From Alphaproteobacteria bacterium (GTDB lineage: Bacteria; Pseudomonadota; Alphaproteobacteria; UBA6615), in the NCBI GenBank assembly GCA_029243445.1, contig JAQWSA010000017.1, positions 1 to 18,902 on the forward strand: a DNA stretch of 18,902 bases, given 5' to 3'. Positions 1-8,599 of this stretch are shown here, piece by piece; the first letter of the stretch is position 1, and each line of letters opens with the position of its first letter. A program made the position numbers and the translations under genes. The notes below the pieces were generated by a model, which was not told the DNA's origin, ran no database searches, and was given only the letters and a program-made list of their open reading frames with translations.

Positions 1-1173
1 AATAACTTATGGAGTGCAGGTGCTGTTCTGTTAGGAAAGACCAATATGGATGAATTTGCTATGGGGTCGGCAAATGTAACAAGTTATTATGGTAATTGTA
101 TTAATCCGTGGAAAGCATCGTCTGGAAATTTAGTTGGTAAAGACCTTGTTCCAGGAGGCTCTTCGGGAGGGTCAGCTGCAGCTGTTGCTGCCCGCTTAGC
201 ATTAGGAGCTACAGGCACGGATACTGGCGGATCTATTCGGCAGCCAAGTTCATTTTGCGGTGTTGTTGGCTTGAAGCCAACTTATGGGCGGTGTTCACGG
301 TGGGGAATTATTGCGTTTGCAAGTTCTTTAGATCAAGCGGGTCCCATAACTCGAAGTGTATGTGATGCCGCTTTAATGTTGGGAGAAATGGCTGGTTTCG
401 ATCCGAAGGACTCTACCAGTGCCAATATTCCAGTACCCAATTATATGGAATCACTTAACGGTAATATCAAAGGACTTCGTATTGGTATTCCATCGGAATA
501 TAAGTTAGATTCAATGCCTGATGAAATAGAAAATGTTTGGCAGCAGGGGAGGGCTTGGTTAATAGACGCAGGAGCAGAGGTTGTGGATATATCTCTTCCC
601 CATACAAAATACGCTTTACCAAGTTACTACATTATTGCGCCTGCAGAAGCTTCTTCAAATTTAGCTAGATATGATGGCATTCGTTATGGTTTACGAGTTG
701 AGGGTGAAGATCTTATTGACACATATGAAAAAACTCGAGCTGCCGGATTTGGTGATGAGGTAAAGCGTCGTATTATGATTGGTACCTACGTTTTATCTGC
801 TGGCTACTATGATGCCTATTATCTTCAAGCCCAAAAGGTAAGAACTCAAATCACTAACGATTTTAATTCTGTATGGAAAGAATGTGATGCTATCCTTACC
901 CCCACAACTCCTTCAGCAGCTTTTGCTATTGGTGATAAGATGGAAGATCCCATCGCTATGTATTTGAACGATATTTTTACTGTACCAGCTTCTATGGCTG
1001 GATTACCGGCTATTTCTATTCCCGCTGCGATCAATAAAGAGGGGCTTCCCCTGGGACTTCATGTGGTAGGCCCAGCATTTACAGAACAAACGGTATTACG
1101 TATTGCAGATGTAATTGAGACAGCGGCTGAATTTAATGTAAAACCTGATGTAAATAATATAATCTCTGGATAG
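1..1173 (+). CDS. gatA: Glutamyl/aspartyl-tRNA amidotransferase subunit A (5'-truncated by window edge)
   Basis: GatA is the amidase subunit of GatCAB. It releases ammonia from glutamine so that GatB can convert Glu-tRNA(Gln) or Asp-tRNA(Asn) to the amide form in the cytoplasm. The reading frame is open from base 1; the first visible residues ([23 protein letters not shown]) are typical internal GatA sequence, so the N-terminus, including the catalytic lysine, lies upstream of the window. The amidase signature [13 protein letters not shown] is present. The cis-serine codon is at about 160-162, and the nucleophilic serine of [11 protein letters not shown] is at 232-234, with the 24-residue spacing expected from characterised GatA. 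The stop at 1171-1173 lies only a few bases before gatB, so the two genes are probably translationally linked, with gatC expected upstream. Family identity is certain; only the missing 5' end limits the call. Confidence 0.97.
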   Translation, partial: NNLWSAGAVLLGKTNMDEFAMGSANVTSYYGNCINPWKASSGNLVGKDLVPGGSSGGSAAAVAARLALGATGTDTGGSIRQPSSFCGVVGLKPTYGRCSRWGIIAFASSLDQAGPITRSVCDAALMLGEMAGFDPKDSTSANIPVPNYMESLNGNIKGLRIGIPSEYKLDSMPDEIENVWQQGRAWLIDAGAEVVDISLPHTKYALPSYYIIAPAEASSNLARYDGIRYGLRVEGEDLIDTYEKTRAAGFGDEVKRRIMIGTYVLSAGYYDAYYLQAQKVRTQITNDFNSVWKECDAILTPTTPSAAFAIGDKMEDPIAMYLNDIFTVPASMAGLPAISIPAAINKEGLPLGLHVVGPAFTEQTVLRIADVIETAAEFNVKPDVNNIISG

Positions 1174-1175
1174 AT

Positions 1176-2741
1176 GTGAGATACAAAGTCATGACTAATG
1201 AAGCCACTCCTGATCATCTTACAGGCCATATAACTACTCGCATCGGTCATAGAAAAGAAAATTTATTAGCTGGTGATAAAGATGACTGGGAGATAATTGT
1301 GGGTCTTGAGGTGCATGCTCAAGTTTCCTCTGAATCAAAGTTATTCTCTGGCTCATCAACTGAATTCGGTGCAGAGCCGAACAGTCAGGTTAGCTTAGTA
1401 GATGCTGCAATGCCAGGCATGTTACCGGTGATTAACATGGAATGTGTGCGCCAAGCAGTTCTTACTGGACTTGGTTTGGGGGCTAAGATTAATTTGCACT
1501 CAATTTTTGATAGAAAAAACTATTTTTATCCAGATTTACCGCAGGGTTATCAGATAAGTCAGTTTTCTTATCCCATTGTGGGTGAAGGTAAAATTAATAT
1601 TAACCTCTCTGATGGCAATAGTTTTGATATTGGTATAGAGCGTTTACACTTAGAACAAGATGCAGGTAAGTCAATACACGATCAGCACCCAAATAAATCC
1701 TATATAGATTTAAATCGATCAGGTGTTGCCTTGATGGAAATTGTTTCAAAACCAGATTTACGATCTGCTGAAGAGGCAGCAGCTTATCTTGGGAAATTAC
1801 GTTCTATTCTTCGCTATTTAGGAACTTGTGATGGAGAAATGTCCAAAGGATCAATGCGTGCTGATGTAAATGTATCAGTTCGTCATCCTGGTGATGTTTT
1901 AGGCACTCGTTGTGAAATTAAAAATGTAAACTCATTAAAATTTGTTCGTCAGGCAATAGATTTTGAAGCACGTAGACAAATTGAAATTATTGAGGATGGG
2001 GGTGTAGTAGATCAAGAAACTAGACTTTTTGATTCGAATAGGGGCGAAACACGTTCCATGCGTTCAAAAGAAGAAGCTCATGATTATAGGTATTTTCCTG
2101 ATCCTGATTTATTACCTTTAGTTCTTAAGCAACCCTTTGTTGACACTCTGAAAAATAGTTTACCAGAGCTACCAGATGCAAAAAAATCACGATTTATAGA
2201 CTTATATGGTTTGTCATCAAGTAGTGCTGATGTTTTGGTTTCAGAGAAAGAGGTTGCAGACTTTTATGAATCTTTGGTGCTAGCTGTAATTGAAATGAAC
2301 GTTGATAATGAAAAAGAGGTTGTCGCAATAGATGCAGCAAACTTAGTAATAAATGAACTATTTGGGTTAATTAATGCTTCTGATATAAATATAACTAATT
2401 CGCCAATTAGTTCATCACAAATCGCAGAATTTCTAAAACTTCGTTACGATGGTGTTATTTCGGGAAGAATTGGTAAAGAGCTTTTTGTTGATATGTTTAA
2501 CAGTGGCAAGGATGCGGCTGTCATAATCGAAGAAAAGGGTCTTAAACAGATTACCGATACTGATGCAATAAAAGGTATTATAGATAAACTTATTTTAGAT
2601 AATCCTGATCAAGCTAAACAGTATAGAGAAGGGAATATAAAAGTTGCCGGTTGGTTTACAGGTCAAGCTATGAAAGCAACCAAAGGTCAAGCAAATCCGC
2701 AGCTAGTAAATGATATTTTGAAAGAAAAGTTAGGAAATTAA
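1176..2741 (+). CDS. gatB: Aspartyl/glutamyl-tRNA amidotransferase subunit B
   Basis: GatB is the kinase/transamidase subunit of GatCAB. It binds mischarged Glu-tRNA(Gln)/Asp-tRNA(Asn), activates the side chain with ATP and uses ammonia channelled from GatA. Hallmarks in order are VGLEVHAQV (about residues 43-51), [66 protein letters not shown] and [13 protein letters not shown]-terminal YqeY-like tail follows, with the closing motif [17 protein letters not shown]. The longest frame starts at a GTG (1176) that nearly abuts the gatA stop; an ATG at 1191 gives a 516-residue protein and may be the true start. Neither has a strong ribosome binding site: GGA lies 5 nt before the GTG, and GTGAG lies about 10 nt before the ATG. 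Either start leaves a tail of about 35-40 residues before the conserved core, longer than in Gram-positive GatB. Confidence 0.97.
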   Translation: MRYKVMTNEATPDHLTGHITTRIGHRKENLLAGDKDDWEIIVGLEVHAQVSSESKLFSGSSTEFGAEPNSQVSLVDAAMPGMLPVINMECVRQAVLTGLGLGAKINLHSIFDRKNYFYPDLPQGYQISQFSYPIVGEGKININLSDGNSFDIGIERLHLEQDAGKSIHDQHPNKSYIDLNRSGVALMEIVSKPDLRSAEEAAAYLGKLRSILRYLGTCDGEMSKGSMRADVNVSVRHPGDVLGTRCEIKNVNSLKFVRQAIDFEARRQIEIIEDGGVVDQETRLFDSNRGETRSMRSKEEAHDYRYFPDPDLLPLVLKQPFVDTLKNSLPELPDAKKSRFIDLYGLSSSSADVLVSEKEVADFYESLVLAVIEMNVDNEKEVVAIDAANLVINELFGLINASDINITNSPISSSQIAEFLKLRYDGVISGRIGKELFVDMFNSGKDAAVIIEEKGLKQITDTDAIKGIIDKLILDNPDQAKQYREGNIKVAGWFTGQAMKATKGQANPQLVNDILKEKLGN

Positions 2742-2752
2742 AATAATTTAGC

Positions 2753-3553
2753 TTAATAAGGTTCTGCTATTTCTTTCCATAGTTCATCGGCTACTAGTGT
2801 ACCGCCATCTACGGGAATTACTGCTCCTGTAACATAGGCTCCCGCTCGCGAAGATAGATATATTACTGCCCCCACCATGTCTTCTGGGGTTCCGATTCGA
2901 CCTCTAGGAAGGTTTTCTTCAATATTTTTTTTATGATTTTTTAATGTGTATTTCATCATCTTACTTTCAAAGGGACCTGGAGCAATTGCATTTACACAAA
3001 TATTTCGTTTTCCTAGGTGATGCGCCAAGACACGTGTCAGGTGGTGTACAGCAGCTTTACTTGCTGGATAAGAATAAGTTTCTAGTTTAGGTATAGCTAA
3101 ACCGTCTACGGAGCCAATATTTATGATACGAGCTGGATCTTCTTCAGTTGCCGCTGCCTCAAGTGGTTTTAATAGAGCTTGGCTTAGAAAGAAAAGAGAT
3201 TTAGCATTTAAATCCATTACCTTATCCCAACCTATTTCTGGAACTTCTCCAATTTTTGCTCCCCATGCAGTTCCCGCATTATTAACTAGAATATGAAGTT
3301 TATGCTCACGTGCTATAATTTCATCTGCTAGACGATTTACTTCATTCGAATCCGATAAATCGGCCGGTAAAGGTATACATTCACCGAAAGATGACAATTC
3401 TTCTGCAATCGCATTGCATGCATTATCTGACCTAGAAGATATATAAGTTTTGACTCCGTTTTCGACTAGTCCTCGGGCTATCATAAGGCCAATTCCTCTA
3501 GAACCGCCGGTAACCAGTGCAACTTTTCCTGAAACTGAAAACAAATTTTTCAC
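2753..3553 (-). CDS. Short-chain dehydrogenase/reductase, RhlG-like
   Basis: This is a classical SDR, an NAD(P)(H)-dependent oxidoreductase with a Rossmann fold, 266 residues as usual for the family. Visible motifs are the cofactor loop TGGSRGIG (15-22), NNAG (91-94), the structural Asn116, and the catalytic Ser148, Tyr162 and Lys166 in NIGSV and YPASK. Stretches such as IPLPADLS, LHILVNNAGTAWGA, ARIINIGSV and TGAVIPVDGG match my memory of the beta-ketoacyl reductase RhlG of Pseudomonas better than FabG, but substrate cannot be read from sequence. The start is GTG (3551-3553) with only a weak purine-rich stretch upstream. It lies 29 bp downstream of the FMN-binding protein gene on the same strand, so the two are probably co-transcribed and may act on a common substrate (inference). 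Its 3' end converges on gatB with an 11 bp gap and no visible terminator. Confidence 0.88.
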   Translation of the reverse strand: MKNLFSVSGKVALVTGGSRGIGLMIARGLVENGVKTYISSRSDNACNAIAEELSSFGECIPLPADLSDSNEVNRLADEIIAREHKLHILVNNAGTAWGAKIGEVPEIGWDKVMDLNAKSLFFLSQALLKPLEAAATEEDPARIINIGSVDGLAIPKLETYSYPASKAAVHHLTRVLAHHLGKRNICVNAIAPGPFESKMMKYTLKNHKKNIEENLPRGRIGTPEDMVGAVIYLSSRAGAYVTGAVIPVDGGTLVADELWKEIAEPY

Positions 3554-3582
3554 TAAGGGTACTCTTTTTTAATTCATCAATT

Positions 3583-4227
3583 TTAGTAAATAGTATCTCT
3601 TATTCTTTGCGGGTAAGCTTTATCGTAATCATTTCCATTTATTTCTCCTTTAGTGATAGATTCAAGAATATTACCAGTCGTTGGTAGTTTCTCTCTTGGA
3701 ACAATACTTGCTGGATCCCAAAGTTTTGAACGAACCAAAGCTTTGGGGCACTGATAATATATACTACCAAGAGAAACTATTATTACGCTGGTTGGGTTTT
3801 TATTTTGTAAAGAGAATGTACCACAAAGGTCTGGGTTCGTAGATATTTTTGCCGTACCGTTTATACGAATAGTTTCGCCTACGCCTGGAATTAAAAATAA
3901 TAATGAAATTCTATTATCACGAACAATATTGCGTAAGCTATCCACACGATTATTGCCTCGTCTATCAGGAATTATTACTGTATGATTATCTATAACGCGC
4001 ACAAAACCAGCTGGATCTCCACGTGGAGAGCAGTCAAGTCCCTCAGGGCCAGCCGTTGCAATGACAACAAATGGGGCTGCTTCTATGAAAGCTCTATAAT
4101 GATCTGAAATATGCGATATTTCTTTTTTAATGGCTCCTTCCGGAGACTGGCCGTATACCTTTTCAAGCATTTCTATAGAAGTAATTATATCTTCATTATT
4201 TATTTTTTGGCTAGGGAAAGAAGTCAT
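3583..4227 (-). CDS. Pyridoxamine 5'-phosphate oxidase-like FMN flavoprotein (MSMEG_1061/DR_2398 type)
   Basis: A 214-residue split-barrel protein of the PNPOx-like superfamily, expected to bind FMN (or possibly another flavin or deazaflavin cofactor) in the cytoplasm. The strand-turn signature FVVIATAGPEGLDCSPRGDPAGFVRV (residues 53-78), the segment IPDRRGNNRVDSLRNI (86-101) and FLIPGVGETIRINGTAKI (111-128) are typical of the MSMEG_1061/DR_2398 subfamily. So is the ending CPKALVRSKLWDP (160-172). These are not the vitamin B6 enzyme PdxH; their substrates are generally unknown, so no specific reaction is assigned. Translation starts at ATG 4225-4227 with only a weak GGA upstream. It is the first gene of a two-gene unit with the RhlG-like dehydrogenase and is divergent from guaD across an AT-rich gap containing dyads. 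Confidence 0.88.
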   Translation of the reverse strand: MTSFPSQKINNEDIITSIEMLEKVYGQSPEGAIKKEISHISDHYRAFIEAAPFVVIATAGPEGLDCSPRGDPAGFVRVIDNHTVIIPDRRGNNRVDSLRNIVRDNRISLLFLIPGVGETIRINGTAKISTNPDLCGTFSLQNKNPTSVIIVSLGSIYYQCPKALVRSKLWDPASIVPREKLPTTGNILESITKGEINGNDYDKAYPQRIRDTIY

Positions 4228-4503
4228 ATTAATGATTCCGATTTATAAAGTATTTATTAATTATTATTTGGGTTATTTCAATGAAAGTTAATATTAGTAT
4301 TATTTATACTACAGTAAAAATTGAATGTATAAAATCTTCGTTTATATATTACTAATTAAAGTTTGGTCTATATTATAATAAATCAATTCATAATATGTTT
4401 ATTATAAAATTCCTTTGATTTTACCCATAATGAATTAATGTTAAAATATTGTGCTGAATACTCTTTGCTTACCAAATAAATTTAACGGGGAAAGTTTGAG
4501 ACC
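4228..4503. promoter_or_regulatory. Divergent intergenic region between the flavoprotein gene and guaD, with two dyads
   Basis: This 276 bp gap is extremely AT-rich and must hold promoters for both divergent transcripts. Two symmetrical elements stand out. TAGTAT-N5-ATACTA (4295-4311) lies about 70 bp upstream of the flavoprotein start. TTATAATAAA and its exact reverse complement lie at 4373-4382 and 4398-4407, separated by 15 nt, upstream of guaD. A weak guaD-directed promoter could be TTGAAT (4321-4326), an 18 bp spacer and TATATT (4345-4350); TATAAT at 4374-4379 lies inside the second dyad. With such base composition these could be chance matches. I see no gene longer than about 24 codons and no recognisable purine riboswitch core. 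Confidence 0.35.
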
Positions 4504-4974
4504 ATGTGCGAAAATACTTTTATGCGTAGGGCGATAACTCTTGCCACTAATAATGTAACGAGTGTTAATGGAGGGCCGTTTGGCGCAGTTATCACACGTG
4601 ATGGGGTGGTGATAGGGGAGGGAACAAATCAAGTAACTTCCTCTGGTGATCCAACTGCTCATGCAGAGATACTTGCCATTCGAGCAGCCTGTAAAAATAT
4701 TGAGAGTCATATTTTAGACGGATGTATTATTTACACAAGCTGTGAACCTTGCCCAATGTGTTTAAGCGCCATTTATTGGTCTAGAATAAAATTAATTTAT
4801 TTTGGCAACAGAAAGTCTGATGCGGCGGCAATTGGTTTTGATGATGCTCATATTTATAAACAGATAGCTCTACCAGAAAGTCAACGCTCAATTCCAACAG
4901 AACAAATACTTTCAGAAGAAGCAATTATTAGTTTTCAGAAGTGGTCGCGGTCTCAATTTAAAATTGAATATTAA
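4504..4974 (+). CDS. guaD: Guanine deaminase (CDA-fold nucleoside deaminase family)
   Basis: Predicted to hydrolyse guanine to xanthine and ammonia, using one zinc in a cytidine-deaminase fold. The 156-residue protein is the same length as Bacillus subtilis GuaD and can be followed against it end to end. It has GGPFGAV (23-29), the zinc ligand and proton shuttle His53/Glu55 in DPTAHAE, and zinc ligands Cys83/Cys86 in YTSCEPCPMC. It also has GFDDAHIYK (111-119), with an Asp114 corresponding to the guanine-contacting residue, and a C-terminal Tyr156. That C-terminal half distinguishes it from the tRNA adenosine deaminase TadA, which has the same zinc motifs. The start MCENTFMRRA aligns with the family N-terminus, although the ribosome site is poor (GGGGA 12 nt upstream, or GAG very close). 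It lies 62 bp before a BMP-type nucleoside importer on the same strand, which supports a role in using imported purines. Confidence 0.92.
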   Translation: MCENTFMRRAITLATNNVTSVNGGPFGAVITRDGVVIGEGTNQVTSSGDPTAHAEILAIRAACKNIESHILDGCIIYTSCEPCPMCLSAIYWSRIKLIYFGNRKSDAAAIGFDDAHIYKQIALPESQRSIPTEQILSEEAIISFQKWSRSQFKIEY

Positions 4975-5036
4975 TTCACATGTTTTTATTAGAAATGAAC
5001 TCGCCGTAGAGTGCAAAAGATTATATATTACCTATC

Positions 5037-6578
5037 ATGTCAAAAACCCCAAGGCTGCAACTTTTCGGTGTTACAAAACGTTATCCAGGTGTGATAGCGA
5101 ATAACAATGTTGATCTTAAAATTATGCCTGGTGAGATTCATGCATTATTAGGTGAAAATGGAGCTGGGAAAAGTACTTTAGTTAAATACATTTATGGAGT
5201 TCAGAAAGCAGATTCTGGAATTCTTGAGTGGTGCGGAAAGAAAACTAAAATCAATAATCCAAAAATGGCTCGCAAAATGGGTATTGGTATGGTTTTTCAG
5301 CATTTTTCTTTGTTTGATGCATTAACTGTAAAAGAAAATATTGCGCTTGGTATATCCTCGAAAATAGCAAATTCCGATTTAGATAATCAGATAATAAATA
5401 TATCTAAAAGGTATGGACTTCCTCTTGATCCAGATCGTTATGTTTATACGCTGTCTGTAGGGGAACGTCAGAGAATAGAGGTAGTGCGCTGCCTTCTTCA
5501 AGATCCAAGTATGTTGATTATGGATGAACCTACATCTGTTCTGACCCCACAAGAAGTTGAGTTTCTGTTTAGAACACTTAGACAGTTATCAGCTGACGGT
5601 GTATCGATACTTTATATAAGTCATAAACTACAAGAGATTAAAGATTTATGTCATACGGCCACGATTATGCGAATGGGAGAGGTCGTCGAGACTTGTAATC
5701 CGGATCAAGAAACTCCTCAGAGTATGGCAGCGATGATGATGGGTAAAAACTTAAATGCCCCCAAACGTGCTAAAAACAAAATTAAGAAACATCCTGCGCT
5801 AGTTATAAGTGATTTGAATGTAAAGTCGGATCAATCGTATGGAACAAACTTAAAAAATATAAATTTTACAGTTAATAGTGGAGAGATATTAGGTGTAGCT
5901 GGAATAGCAGGCAATGGACAAAAAGAACTTATGGCCGCTTTAAGCGGAGAAGTTGTGGCAGAAAAACCTGATTCAATAAAGATCGAAAGTAAGCCGGTAG
6001 GATCATTTTATCCTAATCAAAGACGTGAAATGGGTATGGTTTTTGTTCCTGAAGAAAGACTTGGGCATGCAGCTGTTCCTATGATGTCATTATGGGAAAA
6101 TGCATTTTTGTCTGGTGCGACTAAAATGAATTTTATGAATAATGGTTTTATTAGAGTAGAGGCTGTAAAGGAGTATACTCTGGATATCATAAAGAAGTTT
6201 GGAGTAAAAACTCCAAATATTCAAAATATTGCGTCAAGCCTTTCTGGAGGTAATCTACAAAAATATATTTTTGGCAGGGAGATATTACAAAACCCTAGAA
6301 TTATAGTAGCTATTCAACCTACATGGGGAGTTGATGCTGGCTCAGCAGCTGCAATTCGACAGTCTTTGATTGATTTAACTTCAAAAGGCTGTGCAGTGCT
6401 CATTATTTCCCAAGATTTAGAAGAATTAATGGAGATTTCAGACCGTTTATCTGTAATTTATGAGGGTCAATTATCATCTCCTATAAATACAGAAAACATT
6501 ACAGCTAAACAATTGGGTCTGATGATGGGGGGGGTCACTGTCTTTTCAGAAATGGGTACTATAGAGAATGTTTGTTAG
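5037..6578 (+). CDS. Nucleoside ABC importer, duplicated ATP-binding subunit (NupO/YufO-like)
   Basis: A 513-residue cytoplasmic ATPase with two fused nucleotide-binding domains that energises the two permeases encoded downstream. The first domain is complete: Walker A GENGAGKST (39-47), Q-loop FQHF (87-90), signature LSVGERQR (139-146), Walker B LLQDPSMLIMDEP (153-165) and switch His196. The second has a degenerate Walker A (GIAGNGQKEL, 289-298), an intact signature LSGGNLQK (402-409), and VAIQPTWGVD (424-433) where a canonical Walker B acidic pair would be. This asymmetry is normal for ribose/BMP-type importer ATPases. There is no strong ribosome site before ATG 5037. Near the 3' end is a run of eight G (6527-6534) encoding Met-Gly-Gly-Val. 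The last 11 bp overlap the permease start in another frame, indicating translational coupling. Confidence 0.95.
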   Translation: MSKTPRLQLFGVTKRYPGVIANNNVDLKIMPGEIHALLGENGAGKSTLVKYIYGVQKADSGILEWCGKKTKINNPKMARKMGIGMVFQHFSLFDALTVKENIALGISSKIANSDLDNQIINISKRYGLPLDPDRYVYTLSVGERQRIEVVRCLLQDPSMLIMDEPTSVLTPQEVEFLFRTLRQLSADGVSILYISHKLQEIKDLCHTATIMRMGEVVETCNPDQETPQSMAAMMMGKNLNAPKRAKNKIKKHPALVISDLNVKSDQSYGTNLKNINFTVNSGEILGVAGIAGNGQKELMAALSGEVVAEKPDSIKIESKPVGSFYPNQRREMGMVFVPEERLGHAAVPMMSLWENAFLSGATKMNFMNNGFIRVEAVKEYTLDIIKKFGVKTPNIQNIASSLSGGNLQKYIFGREILQNPRIIVAIQPTWGVDAGSAAAIRQSLIDLTSKGCAVLIISQDLEELMEISDRLSVIYEGQLSSPINTENITAKQLGLMMGGVTVFSEMGTIENVC

Positions 6579-7644
6579 TTTAGAGCCTAGACCCAAAGCT
6601 TCTAGAGCGATGGTTTATCAGTCCCCGCTCATAGCAGTTTTTCTGACATTAATAACTAGCATGGTCATGTTTTGGCTAATGGATACAGATCCCTTTTTAG
6701 CAGTTAATGCTTATTTTATTGAACCGGTTTCTACAATAGATGGCGTGGCAGAATTACTAGTTAAAGCTACCCCTCTTATCTTGATAGCTTTAGGCTTATC
6801 CATAGGATTCCAGGCTAACATTTGGAATATAGGTGCAGAAGGCCAATTTACTCTGGGGGCAATATTTGGTGGAGGACTTGCATTAGCATATTTTGATGTC
6901 GATACGCCTTTACTTCTACCAGCTATGCTTTTCTTAGGAATTTTAGGGGGTATGTTTTGGGCAGCTATTCCAGCTTTTTTAAAGGTCCGATATAATACTA
7001 ATGAAATTCTTACAAGTCTTATGCTTACGTATGTAGGATTATTATTACTCAGTTATCTAATTCATGGCCCATTTAGAGATCCGGATGGTTTTAACTTCCC
7101 TGAGTCGAGACTATTTCATGATTCTGCTTTACTGCCCATAATTATTGAGGGCTCACGACTAAATGTTGGGTTTTTACTTACGTTATTTATAGCGGTCTTA
7201 ACTTGGATGCTTATCATTAAGCATATTATTGGTTTTCAAATACGTGTTATAGGTATGGCCCCAGCAGCAGCCAGCTTTGCAGGTTTTAAACAGAAAAAGT
7301 TAATTTGGATTACACTGCTTTTTAGTGGTGGTACAGCAGGACTTGCTGGAGCTCTAGAAGTTGCTGGGCCAATTGGACAGATTGTACCTGTAATTTCCCC
7401 CGGTTACGGTTTTACAGCTATAATAGTGGCATTTCTAGGCCGACTTCACCCTCTTGGTGTAGTACTCGCCGGTATATTGATGGCTTTAACTTACCTCGGT
7501 GGTGATTCGGCACAGATCACAATGAATCTTCCTAACGCAGTTACTGGAGTTTTTCAGGGAATGTTATTGTTTTTTTTGTTAGCTAGCGATGTTCTCATTC
7601 GCTATCGTTTTAAGATTGGGTCAATAAAAAAGAGGGTAGTTTAG
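6568..7644 (+). CDS. Nucleoside ABC importer permease, NupP/YufP-like
   Basis: A 358-residue inner-membrane protein of the branched-chain/ribose/BMP permease family (BPD_transp_2). It has many hydrophobic helices beginning at about residues 18-38 and 62-80. The conserved family stretch FQANIWNIGAEGQFTLGA (81-98) and the cytoplasmic loop region ending RVIGMAPAAASFAGF identify it. The N-terminus FVSLEPRPKASRAM is the usual short cytoplasmic leader. ATG 6568 overlaps the ATPase stop by 11 bp; a second ATG at 6610 would remove most of the leader and is less likely. It forms the translocation pore with the next gene's product. Its predicted substrate is a purine nucleoside or base, inferred from the BMP-type binding protein and the adjacent guaD. 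Confidence 0.94.
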   Translation: MFVSLEPRPKASRAMVYQSPLIAVFLTLITSMVMFWLMDTDPFLAVNAYFIEPVSTIDGVAELLVKATPLILIALGLSIGFQANIWNIGAEGQFTLGAIFGGGLALAYFDVDTPLLLPAMLFLGILGGMFWAAIPAFLKVRYNTNEILTSLMLTYVGLLLLSYLIHGPFRDPDGFNFPESRLFHDSALLPIIIEGSRLNVGFLLTLFIAVLTWMLIIKHIIGFQIRVIGMAPAAASFAGFKQKKLIWITLLFSGGTAGLAGALEVAGPIGQIVPVISPGYGFTAIIVAFLGRLHPLGVVLAGILMALTYLGGDSAQITMNLPNAVTGVFQGMLLFFLLASDVLIRYRFKIGSIKKRVV

Positions 7645-7645
7645 T

Positions 7646-8572
7646 TTGATTATTGATTTAATTATACCCGCATTACTGACAATTATAACAGCATCGACTC
7701 CCCTTGTATTTGCTGCAGTTGGAGAAATTGTTGTTGAAAAGTCAGGCGTCTTGAATCTTGGTGTTGAAGGTATGATGGTAGTTGGTGCAATAGGTGGTTT
7801 TGCTATAGCTATTATAACTAACGATCCGGCATTAGCTATTTTGGCAGGTGCATTGTCTGGTATGCTTATGGCTTTAATATTTGGTTTGTTAACCCTTTAC
7901 TTATTTTCGAACCAGGTTGCTACTGGACTTGCATTAACACTTTTTGGGATAGGCTTTAGCGCTTTACTTGGTCATAAATTTGTTGGACTTACTTTCGCCG
8001 GTTTACCTAAGTTGAACATACCGGGTTTGAGTAATGTACCTGGCATAGGGCAGTTAATATTTGGGCAAGATATTTTAGTCTATCTTTCAATATTAAGTGC
8101 GATTACCGTAACTTGGTTTTTAAATCGTACCAGATGGGGAATGATTGTTAGAGCAGTAGGTGAAAACCATGATTCAGCCCATTCTATTGGATTCTCAGTA
8201 ACTAGTGTCAGGTTAAGTTGTATTTTATTTGGTGGAGCAATGGCAGGTCTCGGAGGGGCTTACCTTTCTCTAGCTTATACACCTATGTGGGTGGAAAACA
8301 TGACTGCGGGCAGAGGATGGATAGCTTTAGCTTTAGTAGTTTTTGCCTCTTGGAGGCCATGGCGCGCTTTCTTCGGAGCTTATTTATTTGGAGGAATTAC
8401 AATTATTCAACTTTATGCACAGGGTCTAGGTGTTGATGTACCTTCACAAATATTATCAATGCTGCCATATCTCGCTACAATTATAGTTCTTATTGTTATA
8501 TCTCGTGATGATTCGCGTTTAAGGCTAAATGCTCCAGCGTGTTTGGGTAGAAATTTCCATGCATCAGGCTGA
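7646..8572 (+). CDS. Nucleoside ABC importer permease, NupQ/YufQ-like (TTG start)
   Basis: The second permease of the importer: 308 residues, almost entirely hydrophobic helices, same superfamily as the preceding one but the shorter paralogue. The family signature is STPLVFAAVGEIVVEKSGVLNLGVEGMMVVGA (residues 17-48). A cytoplasmic loop RTRWGMIVRAVGENHDSAHSIGF (about 161-183) matches the usual ATPase-contact region. The start is TTG at 7646-7648, one base after the stop of the first permease. It is supported by the purine-rich AGAGGG at 7631-7636 and by the absence of an ATG before the first helix. Together with its partner it should form a heterodimeric channel in the cytoplasmic membrane. 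Confidence 0.93.
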   Translation: MIIDLIIPALLTIITASTPLVFAAVGEIVVEKSGVLNLGVEGMMVVGAIGGFAIAIITNDPALAILAGALSGMLMALIFGLLTLYLFSNQVATGLALTLFGIGFSALLGHKFVGLTFAGLPKLNIPGLSNVPGIGQLIFGQDILVYLSILSAITVTWFLNRTRWGMIVRAVGENHDSAHSIGFSVTSVRLSCILFGGAMAGLGGAYLSLAYTPMWVENMTAGRGWIALALVVFASWRPWRAFFGAYLFGGITIIQLYAQGLGVDVPSQILSMLPYLATIIVLIVISRDDSRLRLNAPACLGRNFHASG

Positions 8573-8599
8573 TAATTATACTTTAATAGGAGAGTAAAA

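Noticed and set aside
846..1250. Two overlapping minus-strand open frames of about 62 codons inside gatA/gatB
   Set aside because: They lie opposite strongly conserved GatA and GatB sequence, resemble no family and have no ribosome site; they are shadows.
4281..4355. 24-codon open frame beginning ATG AAA GTT upstream of guaD
   Set aside because: Too short, no ribosome site, AT-driven composition, and it lies across the dyad region.
4380..4503. Possible purine riboswitch in the guaD leader
   Set aside because: Searched by eye for the purine-riboswitch core and for other purine-associated RNA motifs; the leader is nearly all A+T with no stable three-way junction.
4504..4974. tRNA-specific adenosine deaminase (tadA)
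   Set aside because: The zinc motifs fit both, but GFDDAHIYK, the 156-residue length and the C-terminal tyrosine match guanine deaminase, as does the importer next door.
5928..6355. Loss of catalytic residues in the second ATPase domain as a sign of decay
   Set aside because: A degenerate second site is normal in ribose/BMP-type importer ATPases, and the rest of the domain is well preserved.
6520..6578. Slippage at G8 producing an ATPase-permease fusion
   Set aside because: In the frame shared with the permease (one G lost) a TAG intervenes three bases before the permease ATG, so no fusion can form.
8218..8436. 72-codon plus-strand frame inside the second permease gene
   Set aside because: Alternate frame of a clear membrane permease; its composition follows the overlapping gene and no start signal is present.
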